Shown piece by piece: positions 14,552-20,082 of a stretch of DNA of 20,778 nt. This DNA is from a virus: the IMG/VR virus record IMGVR_UViG_3300021960_000652, positions 1 through 20,778 of that record; one strand, written 5' to 3'. Position 1 is the first letter of the stretch. Every line of letters starts with the position of its first letter. The notes beneath the pieces are model-generated. The model had not been told where the DNA came from. It worked only from the letters and a program-made list of their open reading frames with translations, and ran no database searches. Position numbers and translations under genes: made by a program.

Positions 14552-15245
14552 TCTACACAATTTTTTCAGATTTTACAAGCACGAGAATCCCCAACACGTC
14601 GCTGCCGTTCAGTGGCTAGAGGATAATCTTCCAAAAGAATACCTTGACGATAACTCAGAATGGGTTAAACTGTTTAGGAAACCAGGACCAGCAGGCGCTG
14701 CTGGAATTACTAACCCACTCAAGGTTCCTTACTACCCACAGACAGACAATTACACCAACGCTGAGCGTACCTGTAATTCATCTTCCTGTGCTATGTGCCT
14801 AGAGTATTTCAAGCCTGGCACACTACCCGCAGGACCAAAAGGTGATGATGCTTATGTCAAGGAAGTATTCAAGATTGGCGACACTACTGACCACGCCGTT
14901 CAGACGAAAGTTCTGGAGAAGTTTGGCGTCAAGTCCTCTTTCTCCTACAATCTATCCTTTGCTGATCTTGACAAGCAGCTTGCTGCTGGTAAGCCCGTGG
15001 TTATCGGTATTCTCCACAGGGGTCCTATTTCTGCTCCTCGTGGCGGTCACATGTGTGTAGTCATCGGCAAGAAGGGTGAAGATTATATCGTCAATGATCC
15101 TTATGGCGATCTCAACGATGGTTATTCTTCAGATGTTATGAACGGTAAGGGTGCTGTTTATAAGAAGTCGGAACTGAAATCCCGTTGGTGCCCTGCTGGC
15201 AACGATGGTTGGGGTCGTATCTTCTCTCAAGAACTCCCAAAGTAG
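14541..15245 (+). CDS. C39-like papain-fold cysteine peptidase, 0-frame product
   Basis: 234 residues. The peptidase part has YYPQTDN (Q67, oxyanion), ERTCNSSSCAM with the probable catalytic C78, RGGHMCVVIG with H170, and YIVNDPYGD with D187, the order found in C39-type bacteriolytic peptidases. Such domains cleave peptides, and in phage proteins often the peptidoglycan cross-bridge. There is no signal peptide. GGAG at 14530-14533 is the ribosome site for ATG 14541. The 0-frame stops at TAG 15243 immediately after the heptamer C CCA AAG. The -1 frame leads into a linker and a lysozyme domain, so the fuller product may be a 417-residue fusion. Confidence 0.85.
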   Translation: MEIDLHNFFRFYKHENPQHVAAVQWLEDNLPKEYLDDNSEWVKLFRKPGPAGAAGITNPLKVPYYPQTDNYTNAERTCNSSSCAMCLEYFKPGTLPAGPKGDDAYVKEVFKIGDTTDHAVQTKVLEKFGVKSSFSYNLSFADLDKQLAAGKPVVIGILHRGPISAPRGGHMCVVIGKKGEDYIVNDPYGDLNDGYSSDVMNGKGAVYKKSELKSRWCPAGNDGWGRIFSQELPK

Positions 15246-15274
15246 CAAGCGGCAGTGCTCCTGCTGCTGCCGCT
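15236..15274 (+). promoter_or_regulatory. Candidate programmed -1 ribosomal frameshift signal
   Basis: The slippery heptamer CCCAAAG (15236-15242) is in the correct phase, read C CCA AAG in the 0-frame, and is followed at once by TAG. After five bases an 8-bp stem begins: AGCGGCAG (15248-15255) with CTGCCGCT (15267-15274) and an 11-base loop. Slip by -1 gives CCC AAA GTA GCA and enters the frame of the lysozyme domain. Efficiency cannot be judged by eye. Confidence 0.6.
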
Positions 15275-15793
15275 GAACCATCTGCTCCTGCCCCTGCCTG
15301 GGGTGGTGGGGCATCCAACACTCCACCAGACGAGGTTCCACCTGTCGGATTGAAGATTATCAAACAATTTGAAGGTTGTCATTTGGAGGCTTACCCTGAC
15401 CCTCTTTCAGGGGGACCCCCAATCACAATCGGATGGGGGTCCACAAGAGACAAAAACGGAAACCCATTCAAATTGGGAGACAAGATTAGCCAAGATGAGG
15501 CAGACTCCTTACTCATGGACCAATGCCGTAAGCAATTTATACCTTCGCTGCGTAAGATTCCATTTTGGGACGAAATGAGCGACGGACAGAGAGGTGCTCT
15601 TCTCAGTTTTGCTTATAATCTTGGTGCTGGATTCTACGGAGGTAGTAATTTCAACACCATTACCAAGAGATTGAAGAACAAAGAATGGGATCAAGTCCCA
15701 GAAGCACTGTTCCTCTATCGTAATCCTGGTAGTCATGTAGAGGCTGGTCTCGCTAAACGTCGTAAGGCAGAAGGCGAACTTTGGAAGTCGTAA
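15242..15793 (+). CDS. GH24 (T4-type) lysozyme domain in the -1 frame, no ATG start
   Basis: About 183 residues after the proposed shift. An Ala/Pro/Gly linker (VASGSAPAAAAEPSAPAPAW and onward to VPPVG) leads to a lysozyme domain: IIKQFEGCHLEAYPDPL, then ITIGWGSTRD. The glutamate and aspartate are nine residues apart as in T4 lysozyme (E11, D20), and the TIG threonine supplies the third residue; in fusion numbering they are E278, D287 and T296. GQRGALLSFAYNLGAGFYGG is the typical second half. The enzyme cuts the glycan strand of peptidoglycan. The only in-frame starts upstream are TTG 15185 and GTG 15188, without a convincing ribosome site. A linker with no start of its own argues for fusion to the peptidase by frameshift; a base error in the sequence is the alternative. 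Confidence 0.82.
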   Translation, partial: VASGSAPAAAAEPSAPAPAWGGGASNTPPDEVPPVGLKIIKQFEGCHLEAYPDPLSGGPPITIGWGSTRDKNGNPFKLGDKISQDEADSLLMDQCRKQFIPSLRKIPFWDEMSDGQRGALLSFAYNLGAGFYGGSNFNTITKRLKNKEWDQVPEALFLYRNPGSHVEAGLAKRRKAEGELWKS

Positions 15794-15829
15794 AACTAAA
15801 TAGATCAGATTGAAAAATGATCTGATTAC

Positions 15830-15893
15830 ATCCGTGGTTAGGTGACCTAAAAGCATACATCGGTTTGTTTTGTTAGTCACTCTAATCACGGAT
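15830..15893 (+). other. Long imperfect hairpin in the leader of the 638-aa gene
   Basis: Bases 15830-15845 pair with 15877-15893 as 16 base pairs with one G-T pair and a single bulged T, around a 31-base loop. The 3' arm ends five bases before ATG 15899 and contains the only GGA near the start. TAGGTGACCTA at 15839-15849 is an exact palindrome around one base and could alternatively be a protein site. The gap 15794-15898 contains no gene; it also has CTAAATA at 15796-15802 and a weak hairpin at 15804-15826. Confidence 0.55.
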
Positions 15894-15898
15894 TTTCT

Positions 15899-17815
15899 AT
15901 GTCTAGAAATATTAATAGGACGCTAGCTGCAGCGTCCGCACTTTTACTTGGTGTGCCTACAGCAGCACAAGCACATACTAACGCCATTGGTTATGTTGGG
16001 GATGGAACTGGTGGAGTAACATTCTGGTATGGAACCTATCACGTTGGTACGCAGTTTAATGAAGCTGAGTTAAAACTTGAAGGTGCCAACGGTACAAGTT
16101 ATACAACAACTATTAATCAGTTTAACCTGCTTGAACAAACTCTTCCAGCAGGACTTGATCCAAACTCAAACTATTTCACTACTGACGGAACACAACTTGT
16201 TCCTTATGATGCTAGTATCGCTCCTGCTGGCGGTACTTATACTTGGCAAGGTTTCAATGTCGTCGGTCTTTCTGCTGGTGACTATACCTTCACTTATATC
16301 CCATTGGGTGATGCTGAATCTTATGATCCAACTGGAACTCCAACGATGGAGTGGGCTCCAATAGATAACGTTATTCGTACTTATACTGTAAGTCTTTCTG
16401 CTGGTCTTATTTCTGGTGATGCTAACCAGAATGGAATTCTTGACATCTATGAGTTTGGTACAGTAACCACACCACCACCATCAACTCCATCAACTCCATC
16501 AGCACCCACATTAGTATCTTCTGCTGCTGGAACTCCTATTGTTACCACTAGCAGCACCACACAAGATCGTTATGTTTTTGATACTGCTGGTGACACTAGA
16601 ACTTACTACCAGGATACAGTTACTACAACAACTACCACACCTACAACGGTAGATACTTATAGTGATGGTTCAACTGTAACTACCAACGGCACTCCTACAA
16701 CCTCTACAACAACCACACAGGCAACGGTTCCTGTATGGGTAGAGACCAGAACCTATGACGTTCAAAGAAGTGCTTACACTCCTTCTGGTGCTGCTCCTAC
16801 GATTGTCAATACACCAGCATGGTCTAAGTCTGAGAGTGACGGACAACAGAGAGTTGATCTTCATGTAACCACAGGTGTCACTACACCAACGGTCAGAACT
16901 GTCACAACAACAGCAGTATATACCAAAGTCTATACCGATGGATCGCCAGACACCACAACATCAGATCCTTCTGTTGTTACCTATGAGACCAGCACAGCAT
17001 ATGCTGAGAGACATACTTATAAGAACTGGTCTGGTAGAATTGATCAGCTTGAGACACTTGACAAGGTGAGTGTTGCTAACAATCGTCTTCTCAATCACCT
17101 ACCATCCAAAACAAAACAAAGATTTAGGATCTTTGAAACTAATAGAATGATGAATTCATATAACAATAATGGATATGAAGCATTCTCTACTACATTTGGT
17201 GGTGGATTTGAGTATGACCTAAGCAAGGGATGGACCTTTGGTGGTCAGTATAATAAGTTATACACAGAACTCAAGGGATCTGATAGCATTTCACATGTAA
17301 ATAGAGATCACTTTGGTGTATTCAACAGCTTCCATGGTAAGTCACTATCTCTTATCACAAATGCTGGATTGTCTAAGGACAAGTATGACTATGCCAGAAC
17401 ACTTGAGTATCAGTTTGGTAACTGGGGCAAGGTAGAAGGTCAGCAATGGTGGGTTAATAATAGATTGTATGCTCATCTTGGTCGTAGCATTCACCCATTC
17501 ATCGGTCACACAGTTCATAACGTAACCAGAGACGGATACGCCGAGACTGGATCACCACAATCAGCAAGATCTGTTGCTGCATATGACAAGACAACTCATG
17601 TTGGTGAAGCAGGACTTAGAGTGGAAACAAGATTTGGTGGTAAGAAAGGTGACCTTATTGGTATGAGTGTTGAAGGTTCTTATGCTACCGACAATTCCTA
17701 TGATGTCATTGCTGCTGTAGATCTGAATCAGGTCATCTATCTTGAGGGATCCCATGCTAATATAGATGGTGTCACGAATAATTCAGTTGCTGCTAAGGTC
17801 AAATTCAGGTTCTAA
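15899..17815 (+). CDS. Exported protein with autotransporter-like C-terminal beta-barrel
   Basis: 638 residues. A Sec signal peptide is clear: basic start, hydrophobic ALLLG core and cleavage after A25 (PTAAQA, then HTNAIG). Residues 26-175 form a beta-rich domain (VTFWYGTYHVGTQF). GDANQNGILDIYEFG (about 181-195) is a calcium-loop-like element. A Thr/Pro/Ser-rich region of about 200 residues follows. From about 405 to the end the pattern is alternating strands with Gly and aromatic residues (FGGGFEYDLSKGWTFGGQY, then GEAGLRVETRF), finishing in AAKVKFRF with a terminal phenylalanine as in outer-membrane barrels. The barrel part is about 230 residues, near the size of autotransporter barrels. 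It would be placed in the outer membrane of the infected cell. Function unknown; host surface alteration or lysis are guesses. Confidence 0.85.
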   Translation: MSRNINRTLAAASALLLGVPTAAQAHTNAIGYVGDGTGGVTFWYGTYHVGTQFNEAELKLEGANGTSYTTTINQFNLLEQTLPAGLDPNSNYFTTDGTQLVPYDASIAPAGGTYTWQGFNVVGLSAGDYTFTYIPLGDAESYDPTGTPTMEWAPIDNVIRTYTVSLSAGLISGDANQNGILDIYEFGTVTTPPPSTPSTPSAPTLVSSAAGTPIVTTSSTTQDRYVFDTAGDTRTYYQDTVTTTTTTPTTVDTYSDGSTVTTNGTPTTSTTTTQATVPVWVETRTYDVQRSAYTPSGAAPTIVNTPAWSKSESDGQQRVDLHVTTGVTTPTVRTVTTTAVYTKVYTDGSPDTTTSDPSVVTYETSTAYAERHTYKNWSGRIDQLETLDKVSVANNRLLNHLPSKTKQRFRIFETNRMMNSYNNNGYEAFSTTFGGGFEYDLSKGWTFGGQYNKLYTELKGSDSISHVNRDHFGVFNSFHGKSLSLITNAGLSKDKYDYARTLEYQFGNWGKVEGQQWWVNNRLYAHLGRSIHPFIGHTVHNVTRDGYAETGSPQSARSVAAYDKTTHVGEAGLRVETRFGGKKGDLIGMSVEGSYATDNSYDVIAAVDLNQVIYLEGSHANIDGVTNNSVAAKVKFRF

Positions 17816-17819
17816 CCCC

Positions 17820-17848
17820 TTGACACGAGCCTAAATATCTGATATTAT
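17820..17848 (+). promoter_or_regulatory. Sigma70-type promoter directly after the barrel gene
   Basis: TTGACA (17820-17825), a 17-base spacer and TATTAT (17843-17848) match 11 of 12 consensus bases. CTAAATA, a possible variant late element, lies in the spacer at 17831-17837. The expected start is near 17855, inside the first arm of the terminator, so transcripts begun here would carry a shortened hairpin and could pass it. Confidence 0.55.
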
Positions 17849-17852
17849 GAAG

Positions 17853-17876
17853 ACCCACCCAAAAGGTGGGTTTTTT
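17853..17876 (+). terminator. Intrinsic terminator after the 638-aa gene
   Basis: Seven-base-pair stem ACCCACC/GGTGGGT (17853-17859 and 17865-17871) with a CAAAA loop and a run of six T residues from 17871. The following stretch to 17974 (about 100 bases) has no gene; it contains short GC-rich inverted repeats (CCTCT-G-AGAGG and GGGTGTACCC) and no strong ribosome site. Confidence 0.9.
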
Positions 17877-17974
17877 ATTATGAGACTTTGAGTGACATTA
17901 GAGCCGAGGAAGGTGCCCTCTGAGAGGTTGGGTGTACCCCCCTTCTATTCGGATGTAGAGTTCAATACGTATTA

Positions 17975-18658
17975 ATGCCGAACACATTTACATTTGTAGC
18001 AGTTTCTCTTTTAGGAATTGCTGCACCCACAGCGGCACACCTGCCGTTTCAGAACTATAAGATGGATGGTCCCCCACCACCAGTAATTGTTGGAAAAGAT
18101 CTTCTCCCCTCTTATAAACCATTCACTATTATTAGAGAATTCGATTCTGAAAAGACAGCGACCAAAGAGGTTGCAGAACCAAAGCCCAAAGAGAAGAGGC
18201 TTATTTGTAAAGGGTGTACAGAAAACGAGAACCAAGCTCTTGCATTCTTGCAAGACGAGGGGATCAAAGACAGAAACGCCCTTGCTACTATCATGGGCAA
18301 TATCAAGCAGGAAAGTAATTTCCATGCTAATATTTGCGAAGGTGGTAGCAGGATCACATACAATGCCTGCCGTTGGGGTGGGTATGGTTTGATCCAATGG
18401 ACATCTGCCAATCGTTATCATGGACTGGGTGATTTTGCTAGGAAGTATGGTGGTAATGCATCATCACTTCAGACGCAACTTCGTTATATGACGAATGAAG
18501 TTCAGTGGAAACAAATTGAAACCAGACTTAAAACACCTGGACGTTCAATTTATTCCTACATGAACGATGCGTATAGTTGGATTGGTTGGGGCATTCATGG
18601 TGCTCGTACACATTATGCACATGATTATGCGAACCGACTGATCACGGTAGAGGTTTAA
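17975..18658 (+). CDS. Exported tail-lysozyme-type muralytic protein
   Basis: 227 residues. A hydrophobic N-terminal segment with an Ala-x-Ala-like end (VSLLGIAAPTAAH) looks like a signal peptide, although it lacks early basic residues. A Pro-rich and charged linker with CKGC (C78, C81) follows. From about residue 83 (NENQALAFLQDEGIKDRNAL) comes a lysozyme-like domain of the phage tail-lysozyme type: IMGNIKQESNF with the probable catalytic E113, GGYGLIQWTSANRYHGL and a helical end. C121 and C132 could form a disulfide, in keeping with export. It would cut peptidoglycan from the periplasmic side. Its position next to the barrel protein and the C39/lysozyme gene suggests a common envelope role. 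Confidence 0.82.
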   Translation: MPNTFTFVAVSLLGIAAPTAAHLPFQNYKMDGPPPPVIVGKDLLPSYKPFTIIREFDSEKTATKEVAEPKPKEKRLICKGCTENENQALAFLQDEGIKDRNALATIMGNIKQESNFHANICEGGSRITYNACRWGGYGLIQWTSANRYHGLGDFARKYGGNASSLQTQLRYMTNEVQWKQIETRLKTPGRSIYSYMNDAYSWIGWGIHGARTHYAHDYANRLITVEV

Positions 18659-18673
18659 GACAACTTAATAGGC

Positions 18674-18711
18674 AGAGGGGGCTTGACATGCGCCCCCTCT
18701 CCATCTATAAT
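18674..18711 (+). promoter_or_regulatory. Perfect consensus sigma70 promoter with inverted repeat around -35
   Basis: TTGACA (18683-18688), 17 bases, TATAAT (18706-18711): 12 of 12 consensus bases at the best spacing. AGAGGGGGC (18674-18682) and GCCCCCTCT (18692-18700) form a perfect 9-bp inverted repeat that puts the -35 hexamer in its centre. No T tract follows the repeat. It should strongly drive the gene at 18752 and perhaps the tRNAs, and the repeat could be an operator. Confidence 0.85.
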
Positions 18712-18751
18712 ACCCTTGTCTGACACACCTAAATAAAAGAAAGATTTTGCT

Positions 18752-19114
18752 ATGATTCTGCGAGCACTTCAACAACTGGTAAAACCTTTCGTTGGCATTC
18801 CCGCACCAGATTATCTGGAGGATGACGAATGGTTTGGTCCTGCAACTCTCAGTGAGAATCAACTCTCCTTGAAAGAAGCTCGTGCTCAAGCAGAAGCAGA
18901 TCTTCAAATCTTATCTCACGAAGACGAACATCATGGTCCTGTGGAGGTTGACAACATCCACGAAGTCATGTATAATATCGCTACTGGCGGAGGTAAGACT
19001 ACTACTCAACTCAACCCTATGCCTGAGTTAGGTGGTGGATCTGAAAACTTCCACGAAGGTCCTTCTGGTCCTGGTGGTTGGATGTCAGGTACAGGTATGC
19101 GTCAGTTTAACTGA
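18752..19114 (+). CDS. Unknown protein, 120 aa, first gene of the early-type region
   Basis: 120 residues. It starts MILRALQQLVKPFVGIPAPD, has an acidic middle (ARAQAEADLQILSHEDEHHG) and ends in a Gly-rich tail (GPSGPGGWMSGTGMRQFN). No family recognised. GGGKTTTQ resembles part of a P-loop but lacks the rest of the motif and is not taken as one. AAGAAAG at 18736-18742 may be the ribosome site. It lies behind a perfect sigma70 promoter and a second one lies inside it, which fits expression at the start of infection. Confidence 0.75.
   Translation: MILRALQQLVKPFVGIPAPDYLEDDEWFGPATLSENQLSLKEARAQAEADLQILSHEDEHHGPVEVDNIHEVMYNIATGGGKTTTQLNPMPELGGGSENFHEGPSGPGGWMSGTGMRQFN
18948..18976 (+). promoter_or_regulatory. 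Perfect consensus sigma70 promoter inside the 120-aa gene
   Basis: TTGACA (18948-18953), 17 bases, TATAAT (18971-18976): all 12 bases match. It lies about 150 bases before the tRNA-Arg gene and would supply the Arg-Leu tRNA transcript. Confidence 0.75.
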
Positions 19115-19116
19115 CG
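19100..19116 (+). other. 17-base palindrome over the stop of the 120-aa gene
   Basis: CGTCAGTT-T-AACTGACG is an exact inverted repeat around one base, covering the TGA stop and ending seven bases before tRNA-Arg. It may be an RNA processing or pausing hairpin. Confidence 0.5.
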
Positions 19117-19123
19117 TTCCTTT

Positions 19124-19200
19124 GTTTCAGTAGCTCAGTGGAACAGAGCAACCGCCTTCTAAGCGGTCGGTCGTTGGTTCGAATCCAACCTGAAACGCCA
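19124..19200 (+). tRNA. tRNA-Arg (anticodon UCU), CCA encoded
   Basis: Acceptor GTTTCAG (19124-19130) pairs with CTGAAAC (19190-19196). The anticodon loop CTTCTAA gives UCU, reading AGA/AGG. The T arm is GTTGG-TTCGAAT-CCAAC. G19197 is the discriminator and CCA 19198-19200 is encoded, unlike the other four tRNAs here. It abuts tRNA-Leu with no spacer. Confidence 0.93.
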
Positions 19201-19283
19201 GTCGGTATGGCGGAATTGGTAGACGCGCTGGGTTTAGGTTCCAGTGTCCTTGCGACGTGGAGGTTCAAGTCCTCTTACCGACA
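19201..19283 (+). tRNA. tRNA-Leu (anticodon UAG)
   Basis: Class II tRNA with acceptor GTCGGTA/TACCGAC (19201-19207 and 19276-19282), loop TTTAGGT (anticodon UAG, codon CUA), a long variable arm and T loop TTCAAGT. Discriminator A19283; CCA not encoded. It begins the base after the CCA of tRNA-Arg, so the 5' end of one is set by the 3' end of the other. Confidence 0.93.
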
Positions 19284-19304
19284 CTCCAAATTTCTAATTG
19301 GATT

Positions 19305-19463
19305 ATGTCTTTACTTTCATCACAAGATCGTCAAATGGCGGTTGAAGCACTTGAATATTACATTCAAAAATTGAAAGATGACAACTGCAATCAAGCAGCA
19401 ATCACTTCTTTCCAGACACTTCTCAATTGGATTGAGTTGGAACAATATAAGAAGGGCGAATAG
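19305..19463 (+). CDS. Small unknown protein, 52 aa, ending inside tRNA-Val
   Basis: 52 residues from ATG 19305 ([20 protein letters not shown], then [14 protein letters not shown], ending in QYKKGE). It looks like two soluble amphipathic helices; no family recognised. The stop TAG 19461-19463 lies in tRNA-Val, so the last 10 bases are shared. An upstream in-frame ATG at 19257 falls within tRNA-Leu and is not a likely start. Confidence 0.6.
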   Translation: MSLLSSQDRQMAVEALEYYIQKLKDDNCNQAAITSFQTLLNWIELEQYKKGE

Positions 19464-19525
19464 CTCAGCGGTAGAGCGTCTCCTTTACACGGAGAGGGTC
19501 GGGGGTTCGATCCCCTCTTCGCCCA
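19454..19525 (+). tRNA. tRNA-Val (anticodon UAC)
   Basis: Acceptor GGGCGAA/TTCGCCC (19454-19460 and 19518-19524), D arm GCTC-AGCGGTA-GAGC, loop TTTACAC (anticodon UAC, codon GUA) and T loop TTCGATC. Discriminator A19525; CCA not encoded. The 5' end overlaps the end of the 52-aa gene by 10 bases. Confidence 0.93.
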
Positions 19526-19553
19526 TTAACTTCTAGAGGTTAAATGATTACAA

Positions 19554-19802
19554 ATGTTATCGGCAAGATGCAAAATCTGCAACACAGAACTGACAAGCAC
19601 TAGCAAAATTCAATGCTGTGGGTGTCCTAATATGATGCGAGTTGTGGATGACACCGTAGGAGCAATTGACTTGAGTGAAGTTATTTTACTCAATCATGAA
19701 AAAAAGATTAAATATCATGGAATCCTGACACAAGCTGACCTAAAATACCAAGAGGACAGGCGGAAACGCAAGGTCCGCAAACTTGACTTTGAGGAACGCT
19801 AA
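19554..19802 (+). CDS. Small zinc-ribbon-like protein
   Basis: 82 residues. CKIC (C6, C9) and CCGCPNMM (with C21, C22 and C24) make a compact zinc-ribbon-like arrangement. This is followed by an acidic/hydrophobic middle (VGAIDLSEVILLNHEKKIKY) and a very basic end (EDRRKRKVRKLDFEER). Small proteins of this form occur in T4-like cyanophages, as I recall, without a known function. A nucleic-acid-binding role is a reasonable guess. AGAGG at 19535-19539 lies 14 bases before the ATG, rather far. The stop shares one base with the next start (TAATG). Confidence 0.75.
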   Translation: MLSARCKICNTELTSTSKIQCCGCPNMMRVVDDTVGAIDLSEVILLNHEKKIKYHGILTQADLKYQEDRRKRKVRKLDFEER

Positions 19803-20038
19803 TGATTAATCTCCATCAACGCTTCAACCACTACTTAAATACTAACAAAACTACAGACTTACAGGATGTACATGAGCGTATTATAAGTTATGGTTGGCGT
19901 GATGACGGAAGAGAACTCACTGGTTATTATGTCTTGACAGAAAACTATGAGATCGTGTATAATCTCAAAGATGAATTCCAATTCAAAAACTTAAGGAAAG
20001 GTGGTCGAGTGGTTGAAGGCTCTAGTCTTGAAAACTAG
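19802..20038 (+). CDS. Unknown protein, 78 aa, with 3' end inside tRNA-Ser
   Basis: 78 residues: MINLHQRFNHYLNTNKTTDL, a helical middle, then WRDDGRELTGYYVLTENYEI and VYNLKDEFQF. The last 14 residues (RKGGRVVEGSSLEN) are encoded by bases of tRNA-Ser and its stop TAG lies in the anticodon stem, so this tail is probably not under its own selection. It is coupled to the zinc-ribbon gene by TAATG. A perfect sigma70 promoter lies inside it. No family recognised. Confidence 0.65.
   Translation: MINLHQRFNHYLNTNKTTDLQDVHERIISYGWRDDGRELTGYYVLTENYEIVYNLKDEFQFKNLRKGGRVVEGSSLEN
19934..19963 (+). promoter_or_regulatory. Perfect-hexamer sigma70 promoter for tRNA-Ser and tRNA-Pro
   Basis: TTGACA (19934-19939), 18 bases, TATAAT (19958-19963). 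Start expected near 19970, about 25 bases before tRNA-Ser. It is inside the 78-aa gene. Confidence 0.72.
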
Positions 20039-20079
20039 CGATGTGAAAGCATCCGTGGGTTCGAATCCCACCCTTTCCG
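19995..20079 (+). tRNA. tRNA-Ser (anticodon UGA)
   Basis: Class II tRNA with acceptor GGAAAGG/CCTTTCC (19995-20001 and 20072-20078), anticodon stem CTAGT/ACTAG with loop CTTGAAA (UGA, codon UCA), a long variable arm and T loop TTCGAAT. Discriminator G20079; CCA not encoded. Its first 44 bases are also read as the end of the 78-aa gene. Confidence 0.93.
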
Positions 20080-20082
20080 CTT

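Noticed and set aside
15804-15826. Terminator after the lysozyme domain
   Set aside because: ATCAGAT/ATCTGAT can pair but the stem is AT-rich and no T tract follows.
16600-16980. DNA repeat in the Thr-rich part of the barrel gene
   Set aside because: The similarity is codon-level low complexity (ACA/ACC/ACT runs), not a true tandem or dispersed repeat.
18011-18421. Minus-strand open frame of 136 codons opposite the secreted lysozyme
   Set aside because: The + strand has a clear lysozyme domain; the antisense frame is Cys/Phe-rich noise with no ribosome site.
18984-19010. P-loop (GGGKTTT) in the 120-aa protein
   Set aside because: Only the GGGKT core is present, without the preceding strand or a Walker B segment; the protein is short and Gly-rich.
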